From contig JANWHQ010000014.1 in assembly GCA_025450315.1 (NCBI GenBank), forward strand, positions 1-64,000: DNA of 64,000 bases, written 5' to 3'. Made by a program: the position numbers and the translations under genes. How positions within the stretch are numbered: position 1 is the first letter of the stretch; every line of letters begins with the position of its first letter. Under the pieces are notes generated by a model. The model did no database searches, was not told the DNA's origin, and worked only from the letters and a program-made list of their open reading frames with translations. Shown piece after piece: positions 42,691 through 49,869 of this stretch. The stretch is from Caulobacteraceae bacterium (GTDB taxonomy: Bacteria; Pseudomonadota; Alphaproteobacteria; Caulobacterales; Caulobacteraceae).

Positions 42691-43163
42691 CCACGCCCTT
42701 CCTGGCCCAGGACCTGCGCCGCGACGAGGGCCTGCGCCTGGAGGCCTATCCCGATCCGCTGTCCGGGGCCGAGCCCTGGACCATCGGCTATGGCCACACC
42801 GGCCCGGAGGTCGGGCGCGGGCTGGTCTGGACCCCGGCCCAGGCCGAGACGGCCCTGATCGCCGACATCGCCCGCGCCTGCGAGCGGCTCGACGCGCATG
42901 CGCCCTGGTGGCGCGGACTGGACGACCCTCGCCAGGACGTGCTGGCCAACCTGGTCTTCAACATGGGCTGGCTCGATGCGGCCGGGACCCACGGCCTGGG
43001 GACCTTCCACCAGGCCCTGGCCGCCATCCGGGACGGCCGCTGGCGGGACGCGCACGACGCGCTGCTGGCCAGCGCCTGGGCGCGGGAGGTGGGCCCCCGG
43101 GCCCGCCGCCTGGCGACCCAGCTCCTGCGCGGGGTCCGGGCGCCGGAGGAGGCCGCCGCATGA
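42687..43163 (+). CDS. Phage endolysin, GH24 lysozyme
   Basis: 158 residues. The T4-lysozyme catalytic triad is visible: Glu14 (DEGLRLEAYPDP), Asp23 and Thr32 (WTIGYGHT). NLVFNMGWLD in the C-terminal lobe is the usual second helix motif. It cleaves the MurNAc-GlcNAc bond of peptidoglycan. No signal peptide, so it needs the holin encoded next (43160). The ATGA start at 42687 couples it to the upstream gene; the longer frame from 42354 is not the protein. Confidence 0.85.
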   Translation: MTTPFLAQDLRRDEGLRLEAYPDPLSGAEPWTIGYGHTGPEVGRGLVWTPAQAETALIADIARACERLDAHAPWWRGLDDPRQDVLANLVFNMGWLDAAGTHGLGTFHQALAAIRDGRWRDAHDALLASAWAREVGPRARRLATQLLRGVRAPEEAAA

Positions 43164-43375
43164 CGCCCCAGGCCCAGGCCCTGCTGGCCGGCCTCGCGCT
43201 GGTCATGCTGGGGCTGCTCGCCGGCTGCCTGGTCTTCGTGGCCGTGCCCCAGGCCAACCAGCAGCTGGTGACCTTCGCGCTCGGCGCCCTCGCCGGGGCG
43301 ACGACCATCGGCGGCGCCGGCCACCTCGCCGGCTCGCTCAAACCCGGCGCCCAGCCCCCATCCCCTCGGCCCTGA
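43160..43375 (+). CDS. Holin-like protein
   Basis: 71 residues, starting in the ATGA that overlaps the endolysin stop. Two hydrophobic segments (LLAGLALVMLGLLAGCLVFVAVP and LVTFALGALAGATTIGGAGHLAG) are separated by a short polar turn, with a Pro-rich tail. Small two-segment proteins coupled to endolysin genes are typically holins or pinholins that time lysis. The weak hydrophobic second segment suits the SAR-pinholin class, though that is only a possibility. Confidence 0.65.
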   Translation: MTPQAQALLAGLALVMLGLLAGCLVFVAVPQANQQLVTFALGALAGATTIGGAGHLAGSLKPGAQPPSPRP

Positions 43376-43390
43376 CGGAGAGATCCAACC

Positions 43391-43717
43391 ATGTCGTTCC
43401 TGTCCCAGTCCCTGAACCAGCTCGAACACGGCCAGATCGCCGAGTGGGCGAGATACTCGATCGGCTACGTCAAGCGCCGCATCGGCCAGCCCCTGCCGCC
43501 CCAGGCCGCCGACGCCGTCGCCGGCGACATCGAGGGATTCAAGGCGGCGGTCGAGGCGGCGGCCAATGCCTATCTGGTCGCCAGGCTCGGCCCGCTGGGC
43601 GGCGCCCTGGCGGCCAATGTGGCCGACCACGCGGTCCAGGCCGTGGCCACCACGCTGGAAGCGGCCACCCGCGCGCTCGAAGCGGTCCCCGCCAACGCCC
43701 CCGCGCCCCAGGCCTGA
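43391..43717 (+). CDS. Small phage protein, unknown
   Basis: 108 residues, with GGAGAG upstream of the ATG. Soluble with an amphipathic start (MSFLSQSLNQLEHGQIAEWARYSIGYVKRRIGQPLPP), then helices rich in Ala and Val (GFKAAVEAAANAYLVARLG, AAVADHAVQAVATTLEAATRALEAV). Small helical proteins like this occur beside Rz genes in some phages. No function is visible. Confidence 0.55.
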   Translation: MSFLSQSLNQLEHGQIAEWARYSIGYVKRRIGQPLPPQAADAVAGDIEGFKAAVEAAANAYLVARLGPLGGALAANVADHAVQAVATTLEAATRALEAVPANAPAPQA

Positions 43718-43721
43718 ACCG

Positions 43722-44198
43722 ATGCCGACCCTGCGGCTGATGCTGGCGCTCGCCCTGACCGGCGGCGGCTTCCTGGCCGGCTGGCGCGCGCACGGCTGGA
43801 AGGACGCCGCCGCCGCCGCCAAGGCCGAGGTCCACGCCATCCATGTGGTCCAGACGCAAGCGGCGGTCGCCCAGAAGGTCGCCGTCCGCCAGCAGGCGGC
43901 GCAGGACCGCGTGCGCGTGGTCACCCGGACGATCACCAAGGAGATCCCCGCCTATGTCACCCTTGAAGCCGACGCTGGCTGCGTTGTGCCTGATGGCTTC
44001 CGCCGGCTGCACGACGCGGCCGCCGCAGGCGTGCTCCCCGCCGCCGAACCCCCCGGCAAGTCTGCTGACGCCCCCTCGGGCCTTGCTCTCTCTGCCGTCG
44101 CCGACACGGTGAGCCGCAACTACGGCATCTGCCACGAGACCGCCGAGCGGCTGAAGGGCTGGCAGGACTGGTGGGCCGGCGTGAGCGCCGCGCGCTGA
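43722..44198 (+). CDS. Rz-like inner-membrane spanin (i-spanin)
   Basis: 158 residues from the ATG at 43722. An N-terminal signal-anchor (RLMLALALTGGGFLAGWRAHGW) precedes a long charged periplasmic helix (KAEVHAIHVVQTQAAVAQKVAVRQQAAQDRVRVVTRTI), the standard i-spanin plan. The C-terminal part is Ala/Pro-rich. A lipoprotein gene with Pro-rich mature chain is nested in another frame (43954-44112), as in the Rz/Rz1 pairs that disrupt the outer membrane at the end of lysis. Confidence 0.7.
   Translation: MPTLRLMLALALTGGGFLAGWRAHGWKDAAAAAKAEVHAIHVVQTQAAVAQKVAVRQQAAQDRVRVVTRTITKEIPAYVTLEADAGCVVPDGFRRLHDAAAAGVLPAAEPPGKSADAPSGLALSAVADTVSRNYGICHETAERLKGWQDWWAGVSAAR
43954..44112 (+). CDS. Rz1-like outer-membrane spanin (o-spanin), nested in Rz
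   Basis: 52 residues in a different frame inside the Rz-like gene. MSPLKPTLAALCLMASAGC is a short lipoprotein signal with lipobox ASAGC. The mature chain is Pro-rich (TTRPPQACSPPPNPPASLLT), the defining composition of Rz1 proteins. AAGGAG lies 10 bases upstream of the ATG. Together with the Rz-like protein it would span the periplasm. The nested arrangement is the classical lambda-type one and is strong evidence that both are genes. Confidence 0.7.
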   Translation: MSPLKPTLAALCLMASAGCTTRPPQACSPPPNPPASLLTPPRALLSLPSPTR

Positions 44199-44245
44199 CC
44201 GCGCCCTGGAGCCGGGCCCGCGCCGCTGCTAAGAGCCGCGCCCAC

Positions 44246-44335
44246 GGACGGGTGGCCGAGTGGTTGAAGGCAGCGGTCTTGAAAACCGCCGTGCGCGCAA
44301 GCGCACCGTGGGTTCGAATCCCACCCCGTCCGCCA
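44246..44335 (+). tRNA. tRNA-Ser (anticodon TGA)
   Basis: A 90-base cloverleaf with acceptor stem GGACGGG pairing CCCGTCC, discriminator G and an encoded CCA. The anticodon loop contains CTTGAAAA, with anticodon TGA for serine codons UCN. A long variable arm (class II tRNA) and the T-loop GGTTCGAATC are both present. It sits just after the phage lysis cassette. No duplicate of its 3' end was seen in the window, so use as an attachment site is unproven. Confidence 0.95.
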
Positions 44336-44360
44336 TATGCTGTTGTTTTTATTGTGGAAA

Positions 44361-44378
44361 TCTTCCGATATCGGAAGA
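44361..44378. repeat. 18-bp perfect palindrome
   Basis: TCTTCCGATATCGGAAGA is its own reverse complement. It lies in an A+T-rich 270-base gap between the tRNA and the NYN gene. A related inverted repeat lies downstream of that gene. It could be an operator or a tRNA 3' processing/termination hairpin (the T-rich TGTTGTTTTTATT just upstream fits a tRNA terminator). Nothing else is recognisable in 44336-44604. Confidence 0.55.
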
Positions 44379-44610
44379 CACCCATCGAACCACCCACCTA
44401 TAACAGCGAGGTGCCACGCAGGGAGTCGAGCTCGGCCCGGTGCCGTGGCCCCAATCAACACCGGGGCACCACGGAACGTTAACGGCCGAATCGTATTGAC
44501 ATTGTCAGCCGCGTGGCCAAGTTCTGCGGTGTTATCCGCTACGCCCGTAGGCGGGCACATATCCGAGGCCCCCTGGTGCGGAAACGCGCTGGGGGGCGTC
44601 GACTTTGAGC

Positions 44611-45192
44611 ATGCCGACAGTCGCCGTGCTTATCGACGGCGGCCATCTCCGAGCCCAAGCCAAAATCGCAAAGCTCAAGTATGAGCCCGGCCTGATCGAA
44701 AAGGCGGCCCTCGCGTGCGTTCACGCTGACGAGCGCCTTCTCCGCATTCTCTACTACGACTGCTCCCAGTACGAAGGCCGCGCTAGGCTACCGGTCTCCG
44801 GACTCCACCACGAATTCAAGGCCAGCGACCAGTGGCTCAAGGATCTCGCGGCGAAGGACCTGTTCGCCGTACGGAGGGGTGTCCTCAAGTTCCGGGGATG
44901 GAAGCCAAAGAAAATCCCGCTCGCGAGTAGTCCCCTTACCGACGCGGACTTCGATCCAGACTTCGAGCAGAAGGGGGTCGACATGCGAATCGGCTTGGAC
45001 ATGGCGAGCTTTTCGGAGCGACGTTCCGTTGATCGCCTCATTCTGGTGACTGGCGATACCGATTGCGTTCCCGCGATGAAGCATGCGCGGAAGGCGGGGC
45101 TTCAGGTTGTTCTCGTGCAATGGCCCAAGGGTCGCGCCATTCCCGAACTCGCCTGGCATGCTGACTACGTCCGCCACGTCGCGTGGCCCTGA
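44611..45192 (+). CDS. NYN-domain (PIN-like RNase) protein
   Basis: 193 residues. PTVAVLIDGGHLRAQAKIAKLKY at the start, then MRIGLDMASFSERRSVDRLILVTGDTDCVPAMKHARKAG, are NYN/LabA-type PIN motifs, with the metal-binding Asp in LIDGG, the LDMAS Asp and the TGDTD pair. Such domains cut RNA, for example in RNA processing or defence. Start ATG 44611; TTG 44605 is an alternative. Base composition is lower in G+C than the flanks, and a truncated ParB-like remnant follows immediately, so this pair looks acquired. Confidence 0.8.
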   Translation: MPTVAVLIDGGHLRAQAKIAKLKYEPGLIEKAALACVHADERLLRILYYDCSQYEGRARLPVSGLHHEFKASDQWLKDLAAKDLFAVRRGVLKFRGWKPKKIPLASSPLTDADFDPDFEQKGVDMRIGLDMASFSERRSVDRLILVTGDTDCVPAMKHARKAGLQVVLVQWPKGRAIPELAWHADYVRHVAWP

Positions 45193-45412
45193 GCCGCTCG
45201 CCTACGTCATCAGCCTGAACCTGAAGCGGCGGCACCTGTCGGAAAGCCAGCGGGCGATGGTGGCGGCAAAGCTGGCGAAGCTTGAACCGGGGCGCCCGTC
45301 CAAAACTGCCGATATTTCGGCAGTTTCTCAGCAGTGCCCGCCCAGCAACGCGCTGGCCCAATGCAGTCAGAAAAAGGATCGACGCGCCGGCGGACACGAG
45401 GAACAGGAGTGA
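45191..45412 (+). pseudogene. Remnant of a ParB-like protein
   Basis: From base 45191, inside the stop of the NYN gene, the frame reads EPLAYVISLNLKRRHLSESQRAMVAAKLAKL, the characteristic helix of ParB/Srx-type nuclease or partner proteins, which continue past a helix-turn-helix. Here it degrades after ~45 residues, and the N-terminal ParB fold is missing. It is out of frame with the NYN gene. A truncated leftover of a mobile or plasmid-derived gene is the simplest reading. Confidence 0.5.
45303..45326. repeat. Inverted repeat with 10-bp arms
   Basis: AAACTGCCGA-TATT-TCGGCAGTTT. The centre (CCGATATTTCGG) resembles the palindrome at 44361 (CCGATATCGG), so the two may be related elements on either side of the NYN gene. 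It lies within the ParB-like remnant. Function unknown. Confidence 0.5.
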
Positions 45413-45502
45413 CGCCTGCGTTGTGACGAATGTGACCGAGGTCGCTTGTCCGCCGCGGACGGAACCCTAGACTTGGCTCGACTTGGTCAGGAACGAAGCA
45501 TC

Positions 45503-45883
45503 ATGCAGGCGCAGACGGGCCTCGCCCTGGCGATCGTGGCCATATTGCTGGTCAAGCACATGGTCTTCGACTTCGTGCTGCAGACCCCCTACCAGCTCGC
45601 CAACAAGCATCAGTACGGACATCCGGGCGGGTTGCTGCACGCAGGTCTTCATGCCATCGGCACGCTGGCGGCCATCGCCGTGGCCCGCCCATCGCCAGCC
45701 ATCGCCGCGGTAGTGCTGGCTGCGGAATTCGCAGTCCACTACAATGTCGACTGGGCCAAGGAGCAGCTGCTGCGCCGCGCCGGCTGGCCGCGCACCGACG
45801 GGCGCTACTGGGCGGTGTTCGGCGCCGACCAGCTGATCCACAACCTCGGCTATCTGGTGATGACGGCCGTGCTGGTCAGCTGA
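45503..45883 (+). CDS. DUF3307 membrane protein
   Basis: 126 residues. LALAIVAILLVKHMVFDFVLQTPYQLANKHQYGHPGGLLHAGLHAIGTLAAIAVA and DQLIHNLGYLVMTAVL carry the conserved His, Asp and Gln residues of DUF3307, a three- or four-segment inner-membrane family. The activity is unknown; the conserved polar residues in membrane segments hint at ion or metabolite handling. Start ATG 45503, not 45446. Its 3' end overlaps the convergent Pycsar-effector-like gene by 8 bases. Confidence 0.75.
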   Translation: MQAQTGLALAIVAILLVKHMVFDFVLQTPYQLANKHQYGHPGGLLHAGLHAIGTLAAIAVARPSPAIAAVVLAAEFAVHYNVDWAKEQLLRRAGWPRTDGRYWAVFGADQLIHNLGYLVMTAVLVS

Positions 45884-46412
45884 CGAGCCGCGCCAGTTCG
45901 GCCGCCACCAACAACAGGAAAGCGGCTTGGCCCGACCGGATCGCGATCTGGAAGTGGCGGAATTTCTCGCGGCAGATGCCGGCCAGCATGTGCAGGTGCG
46001 AGAGCTTGTCGTGGCGCTCCCGCTCGAGATCGATCTTTTCCATGGCCTCGACGTACTGGTCGACCGGCAGATCGAACACCGTCGCCTCCCAGAAGATGTG
46101 ATCGTCTCTTCCGCGACGTAAGCGAGGCAGGACCGTCGTCAGCGAAAAATGGCACGAGATCAGGAACGCCCCCGCCGCCAGCAGGAACAGGGCGTTGGTC
46201 AGGCCATGCTCCAGGCCGAGGTGCGGGGCGCGGCCGCCGACGAAGGCGTCGATGCAGAAGATCACCATGGCCCCGTCGAAGGCCAGCAGCACGCCCGACT
46301 TGGCGTCGCACAGGATGATGTTGTCCTGTAGCACGCCCCGCTCGAAGGCCGCGAAGCGCTCGTGGATCAGCTCTCGCTCGATGCGGGCGATCTCGTGCAT
46401 GGGAGTCGGCAT
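45876..46412 (-). CDS. Pycsar-effector-like (PycTM) membrane protein
   Basis: 178 residues from the ATG at 46412 with AAGGAG six bases upstream. N-terminal helix (IARIERELIHERFAAFERGVLQDNIILCD), two membrane segments with SGVLLAFDGAMVIFCIDAF and GLTNALFLLAAGAFLISCHF, RRGRDDHIFWEATVF, and a C-terminal helix EKFRHFQIAIRSGQAAFLLLVAAEL. This order matches PycTM-type effectors, which damage the inner membrane when bound to cyclic nucleotide. No adjacent pyrimidine cyclase is present; the nearest cyclase is at 46954 and belongs to a Crp operon. Match by eye, so moderate confidence. Confidence 0.55.
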   Translation of the reverse strand: MPTPMHEIARIERELIHERFAAFERGVLQDNIILCDAKSGVLLAFDGAMVIFCIDAFVGGRAPHLGLEHGLTNALFLLAAGAFLISCHFSLTTVLPRLRRGRDDHIFWEATVFDLPVDQYVEAMEKIDLERERHDKLSHLHMLAGICREKFRHFQIAIRSGQAAFLLLVAAELARLVS

Positions 46413-46547
46413 CCTGGCTCCTTTTCTTCTGCGCTCAGGCTGCCGTCCTGCGCGCGCCGGCACGGTGACCGGCGTCACAGGGGAAACGACGGCGATCAGC
46501 GAAGCTTCAGACGTCGCTCGAGCGACCCAGCTGAAGGAAACTTAGCC

Positions 46548-46895
46548 ATGTCCTCTTTCTCTCGTCCATCGGTGGCGGCGCTGCTCAGCCTCGCCCTCGC
46601 TTTGCCCTTCCTTGCCTCGGCCCAGAGCTCCGTGCGCGAGATCGTCGTCCAGGGCGCCGCCCCTGGCGTGGAAGTCCGTTCCGAGAAGGTGTCGTTCACC
46701 GACCTGAACCTCGATCGGCCGGCCGGCGCCCACACGCTGCTCGGCCGGTTGCGTGGCGCGGCCCAGCGCGTGTGCGGCACGGATGGCGGGCGGGCCGACC
46801 ACGACTACCAAGCCTGCGTCGCCAAGGCGCTGGACCGTGCGGTGACCGAGGTCGACAACCCTCTGCTCACCTCGCTTCATCACAGCCGCGGCTGA
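46548..46895 (+). CDS. UrcA family protein
   Basis: 115 residues with a Sec signal peptide (VAALLSLALALPFLASAQ). Mature chain: VREIVVQGAAPGVEVRSEKVSFTDLNLDRPAGAHTLLGRLRGAAQRVCG and a C-terminal Cys (ACVAKALDRAV), the UrcA signature of a beta strand, helix and a conserved Cys pair. Periplasmic, of unknown role, frequent in Caulobacterales and Sphingomonadales. AAGGAAA precedes the ATG. Followed by a terminator hairpin before the convergent cyclase. Confidence 0.85.
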   Translation: MSSFSRPSVAALLSLALALPFLASAQSSVREIVVQGAAPGVEVRSEKVSFTDLNLDRPAGAHTLLGRLRGAAQRVCGTDGGRADHDYQACVAKALDRAVTEVDNPLLTSLHHSRG

Positions 46896-46926
46896 GGCGC
46901 GGTCTCGCCAACCTGGTGGAAGGGCC

Positions 46927-46944
46927 GGCCGGCTTCGGCCGGCT
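46927..46944. terminator. Bidirectional hairpin terminator
   Basis: GCCGGC-TTCG-GCCGGC: a 6-bp stem closed by the stable TTCG tetraloop (46928-46943), followed by TCCTCTTGTG on the plus strand. It separates the UrcA gene from the convergent cyclase gene. Confidence 0.65.
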
Positions 46945-46953
46945 CCTCTTGTG

Positions 46954-49044
46954 TCAGGACCTCTTGCCTGCGAGCTTCGCCGCCTCGGACTTGCAATCGT
47001 AGGGCAGACCGGGCCCGCTGCAGAAGTCCGGCCACTTGCCGGTCCGGGTCCAGTAGTCGACCAGGCCCCAGCGCGCGGCGAGCGCCATGAAACGTCGATC
47101 CTGGCGCATCGGCAGGGCTTGCGGCATGAACAAAACCGTAGGTGGGTTGCTCGGGGAAAGATCGTCACGCGAGGCGCGATTGGCCAGGGAGAATGCGTCG
47201 TCGACGAAGCCGAGCCATGAGAGCTGGAGCACGCGGTCGCCCAAGGGTATGGGAGCGCCGGGGGGCAGATCCATGAGGGCGGTTCTGGCCCGGGCGAGGT
47301 CCCGGGGCGCCCGGGTGCGGGCAGCCGTCACGACGAGCTTCAATCGATCGATATTCGCCGCCGTCAGAATCTTCGGTTGTTGTGACGGCGTGTCCAGGAA
47401 GGCTTGCAGCCCCGACCAGTCGTGGTCGGCCTGGTACAGATTGAAGCGCTCGATCCACGGCAGCGGCCAAAGCCGCGAGATGCGGGCGAGCTCCTGTTTC
47501 GCCTCGCTGATCTGCCCGGTCATCGTGAGCGGCAGGACCAGATCCTGGTCGGCGCTAAGTGGATTGGCCGCCACCGCCCGCTGATACGCCACCAATCCTT
47601 CCTGCTCTCGCCCCACATCCTGAAGGAAGGCGCCCCTGAAAATCTCACCGTAGGCCCATGAAGGATCGAACGACGCGCCCATGATCGCTCTGTCGCGGCC
47701 GACGAAATCTGAAGTCGGCCTCAGGAGATAAAGCGCCACGTGGGCATCGATGTCGGCCGGATCGATGCGTAAGGCCTTGTCGATCTCCAGTTTCGCCTCC
47801 GTGGCCAAGGGCTCGTTCATCGCGGGCGGCAGGTAGTTTCTGTAGTAAGCGTCGAACTTGGCCAGGAGGGAGTGGCCCGCGGCGAAACCCGGCGCCTTCT
47901 GGGTCAGCTGTCTCGAGGTGTCGAGCAGGGCGAAAATCTGTTGCGGGTCGTCGCCGGCGCCAACCTGGTCCTCGAAGATGTCGCAGGCCTTGAGCAGCAG
48001 GGTCATGGCGTCGGGATCGGACAGGCCGCCCTTGGGCCGCAGCGCTCGCGATGTGCAGTTCAGGACGGCGATGATGCGGGCGCCGAGCTGGGCCTGCAGC
48101 TGCTCGGACCGGGCGGCGGGCCCATCCAGCGCAGCCGTCCATAGCGTCACGCCCTGCCGGGCGTCGTCGAGGCGCACCCGCACCTTCAGCTGGTCGGCCT
48201 CGCGCGCCACCGTGCCGCCGAATATCAGCCGCACGCCAAGCCTGTGAATGCGATCGGCCCCCCCGGGGCCAGTCAAGGCCTGGGCGTCGTCGCCCGTGAC
48301 GATCGGACGTCCGTTGCCGCTGAGGACGCTGGCCAGGTCGTCGGTGACGGCCGAGGCGAAGGCCTTCACCTCCTCGCCGCCCCCAAGGGTGCTGAAGGGC
48401 ACGATGGCGATCCGTTGCGCCGGCGGTCCCGACCAGAACTGTTGCGAGGCGAACCAGCCCAGGGCCGCCACCGCCACCACGGCGATTGCGACGGCAAGGG
48501 GGAGCATTGGCAGCTTCAGCCGCCGCCCCTTCACCTTGCCGCCTTCGGCCGAGGCCAAGGCGAAGATCGGCACCACCTCGGTCATCTTTTCGAGCCGCAC
48601 GCTGCCCTGCGGCTTCAACCGCTCGCCGAGCGTCCCCCGGATTGCGCGCCTGACGTCGCCAGAGGCCAGGACCGCGCCCGGCGAGGCCATCTGCTGGATG
48701 CGGGCTGCGACATTGACGCCGTGGCCCAAAAGGTCGCCCGAGGGGGTGACGGAGACGTCCCCGAGGTGCACCCCAACGCGCACCTGCGGATCGTCCGCCG
48801 AGGCGATCTCCTCGGCTGCCTCCAGCGCCGAATAGACCGACGGGAACTCCAGCATGAAGCCGTCGCCAGCGGTGTTGAACACCCGCCCGCCGCGGGCGCC
48901 TGCGCTCTCGTTGATCCGTTCGCGCAGAGCCGCGACCGCCCGGACTGCTGCAGCCTCGTCGGTCTCGGTGCGGCGCGAATAGCCGGCCACGTCGATGGCC
49001 ACGATGCTGGCGAGCTTGCGGGTCGCGCCGGTGTCGCTGGCCAC
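46954..49044 (-). CDS. Class III adenylate/guanylate cyclase with membrane segment and TPR-like domain
   Basis: 696 residues. The N-terminal cyclase domain (~10-175) has the first metal Asp (IVAIDVAGYSR), VFNTAGDGFM, the second metal Asp (HLGDVSVTPSG), and VNVAARIQ with the catalytic Asn and Arg. The usual KTxGDG Lys that selects ATP is Asn, so substrate preference is unclear. A single membrane segment (~190-210) is followed by a 'FSTLGG/VTDDL' domain and TPR-like helices. Cytoplasmic cyclase, periplasmic sensor part. The Crp-like gene ends 4 bases upstream, so the two form an operon. Confidence 0.8.
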   Translation of the reverse strand: MASDTGATRKLASIVAIDVAGYSRRTETDEAAAVRAVAALRERINESAGARGGRVFNTAGDGFMLEFPSVYSALEAAEEIASADDPQVRVGVHLGDVSVTPSGDLLGHGVNVAARIQQMASPGAVLASGDVRRAIRGTLGERLKPQGSVRLEKMTEVVPIFALASAEGGKVKGRRLKLPMLPLAVAIAVVAVAALGWFASQQFWSGPPAQRIAIVPFSTLGGGEEVKAFASAVTDDLASVLSGNGRPIVTGDDAQALTGPGGADRIHRLGVRLIFGGTVAREADQLKVRVRLDDARQGVTLWTAALDGPAARSEQLQAQLGARIIAVLNCTSRALRPKGGLSDPDAMTLLLKACDIFEDQVGAGDDPQQIFALLDTSRQLTQKAPGFAAGHSLLAKFDAYYRNYLPPAMNEPLATEAKLEIDKALRIDPADIDAHVALYLLRPTSDFVGRDRAIMGASFDPSWAYGEIFRGAFLQDVGREQEGLVAYQRAVAANPLSADQDLVLPLTMTGQISEAKQELARISRLWPLPWIERFNLYQADHDWSGLQAFLDTPSQQPKILTAANIDRLKLVVTAARTRAPRDLARARTALMDLPPGAPIPLGDRVLQLSWLGFVDDAFSLANRASRDDLSPSNPPTVLFMPQALPMRQDRRFMALAARWGLVDYWTRTGKWPDFCSGPGLPYDCKSEAAKLAGKRS

Positions 49045-49047
49045 GGG

Positions 49048-49764
49048 TCAGAGCGCGAGGTTGGGGCTGGCCGCGGCTCTGAGCGCGCCGCGGTCGAGCA
49101 CCTTGACGCCATAGGGACCCAGCTCGATCCAGCCCTTGGCGCGCCAGCCGGAGAGTTTGCGGTTCACCCGCTCGCGCGAGGCGCCGATCAGGCGCGCCAT
49201 CTCTCCCTGCGACAGGGCGATCGTCGGCCCCGGCGCCTCCAGCAGCAGACGCGCCAGCCGCCCGCCCAGATCCATCAGGGCTGTCTCCTGCAGCAGTACA
49301 TCTGTGAGCCGCAGCCGGCGCGCCATCATGGCCAGCAGCTCCAGCCCCGACGACGGCTCGTCCCTCAGGGTGTCGAGCACTGCCCGGCGGCCGATACGCC
49401 AGAGCTCCGTTCGCGGAACGGCGCAGACATCCGCCGATCGCGGGCCGCCGTCGAGCACCCCCATCTCGCCGACGAGCGCCCCCGCCCCCAGCTTGGCAAG
49501 CCACACTTCGCGGCCGTCGGGCCCGGGAACCGCCACGTCGAGCTCGCCGGTCAGCACGACATAGACGGCGTCCGCCTCGTCTCCCGTGCGGAACAGCGCC
49601 TGGCCGGGCTCCAGCCTGACCGGAGTTCCCGACAGGGCCAGCTCGCGCCGGCGCGCCTCGAAAAGTACGCCGAACACGGGATTACGCGCCAACGCGTCCG
49701 CTAGATCCTCCGGCCGCCGGAAAGGGGCGGCCGGACCGCTCGGATGATCGACCGAATTCACCAC
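49048..49764 (-). CDS. Crp/Fnr-family transcription regulator
   Basis: 238 residues. An N-terminal cyclic-nucleotide-binding beta-barrel (ALFRTGDEADAVYVVLTGELDV, GALVGEMGVLDGGPRSAD) is joined by the dimer helix to a winged helix-turn-helix (LSQGEMARLIGASRERVNRKLSGW). The start is taken at the tandem GTG at 49764 with GGGGGAG just upstream; the longer frame to 49869 is unlikely. It probably binds a cyclic nucleotide, plausibly that made by the coupled cyclase downstream, and controls transcription. The binding site is not identified. Confidence 0.8.
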   Translation of the reverse strand: MVNSVDHPSGPAAPFRRPEDLADALARNPVFGVLFEARRRELALSGTPVRLEPGQALFRTGDEADAVYVVLTGELDVAVPGPDGREVWLAKLGAGALVGEMGVLDGGPRSADVCAVPRTELWRIGRRAVLDTLRDEPSSGLELLAMMARRLRLTDVLLQETALMDLGGRLARLLLEAPGPTIALSQGEMARLIGASRERVNRKLSGWRAKGWIELGPYGVKVLDRGALRAAASPNLAL

Positions 49765-49869
49765 GCTCGCTCCCCCGTGCGGTGGAAAAAACTCTACCAG
49801 CCTCGTACGGTGCAACCAATGGAGTTGGCGTGCGGCTCGCTCAGTCAGAGGCTGCTTCATGGGCCACAT

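Noticed and set aside
44246-44335. tRNA-Ser as phage attachment site
   Set aside because: No copy of the tRNA 3' end was found elsewhere in the window and no integrase is present, so there is no evidence for att sites here.
47645-49504. Long minus-strand frame overlapping the cyclase and Crp-like genes
   Set aside because: Arg/Gly-rich composition and full overlap with two genes whose motifs are intact in another frame.
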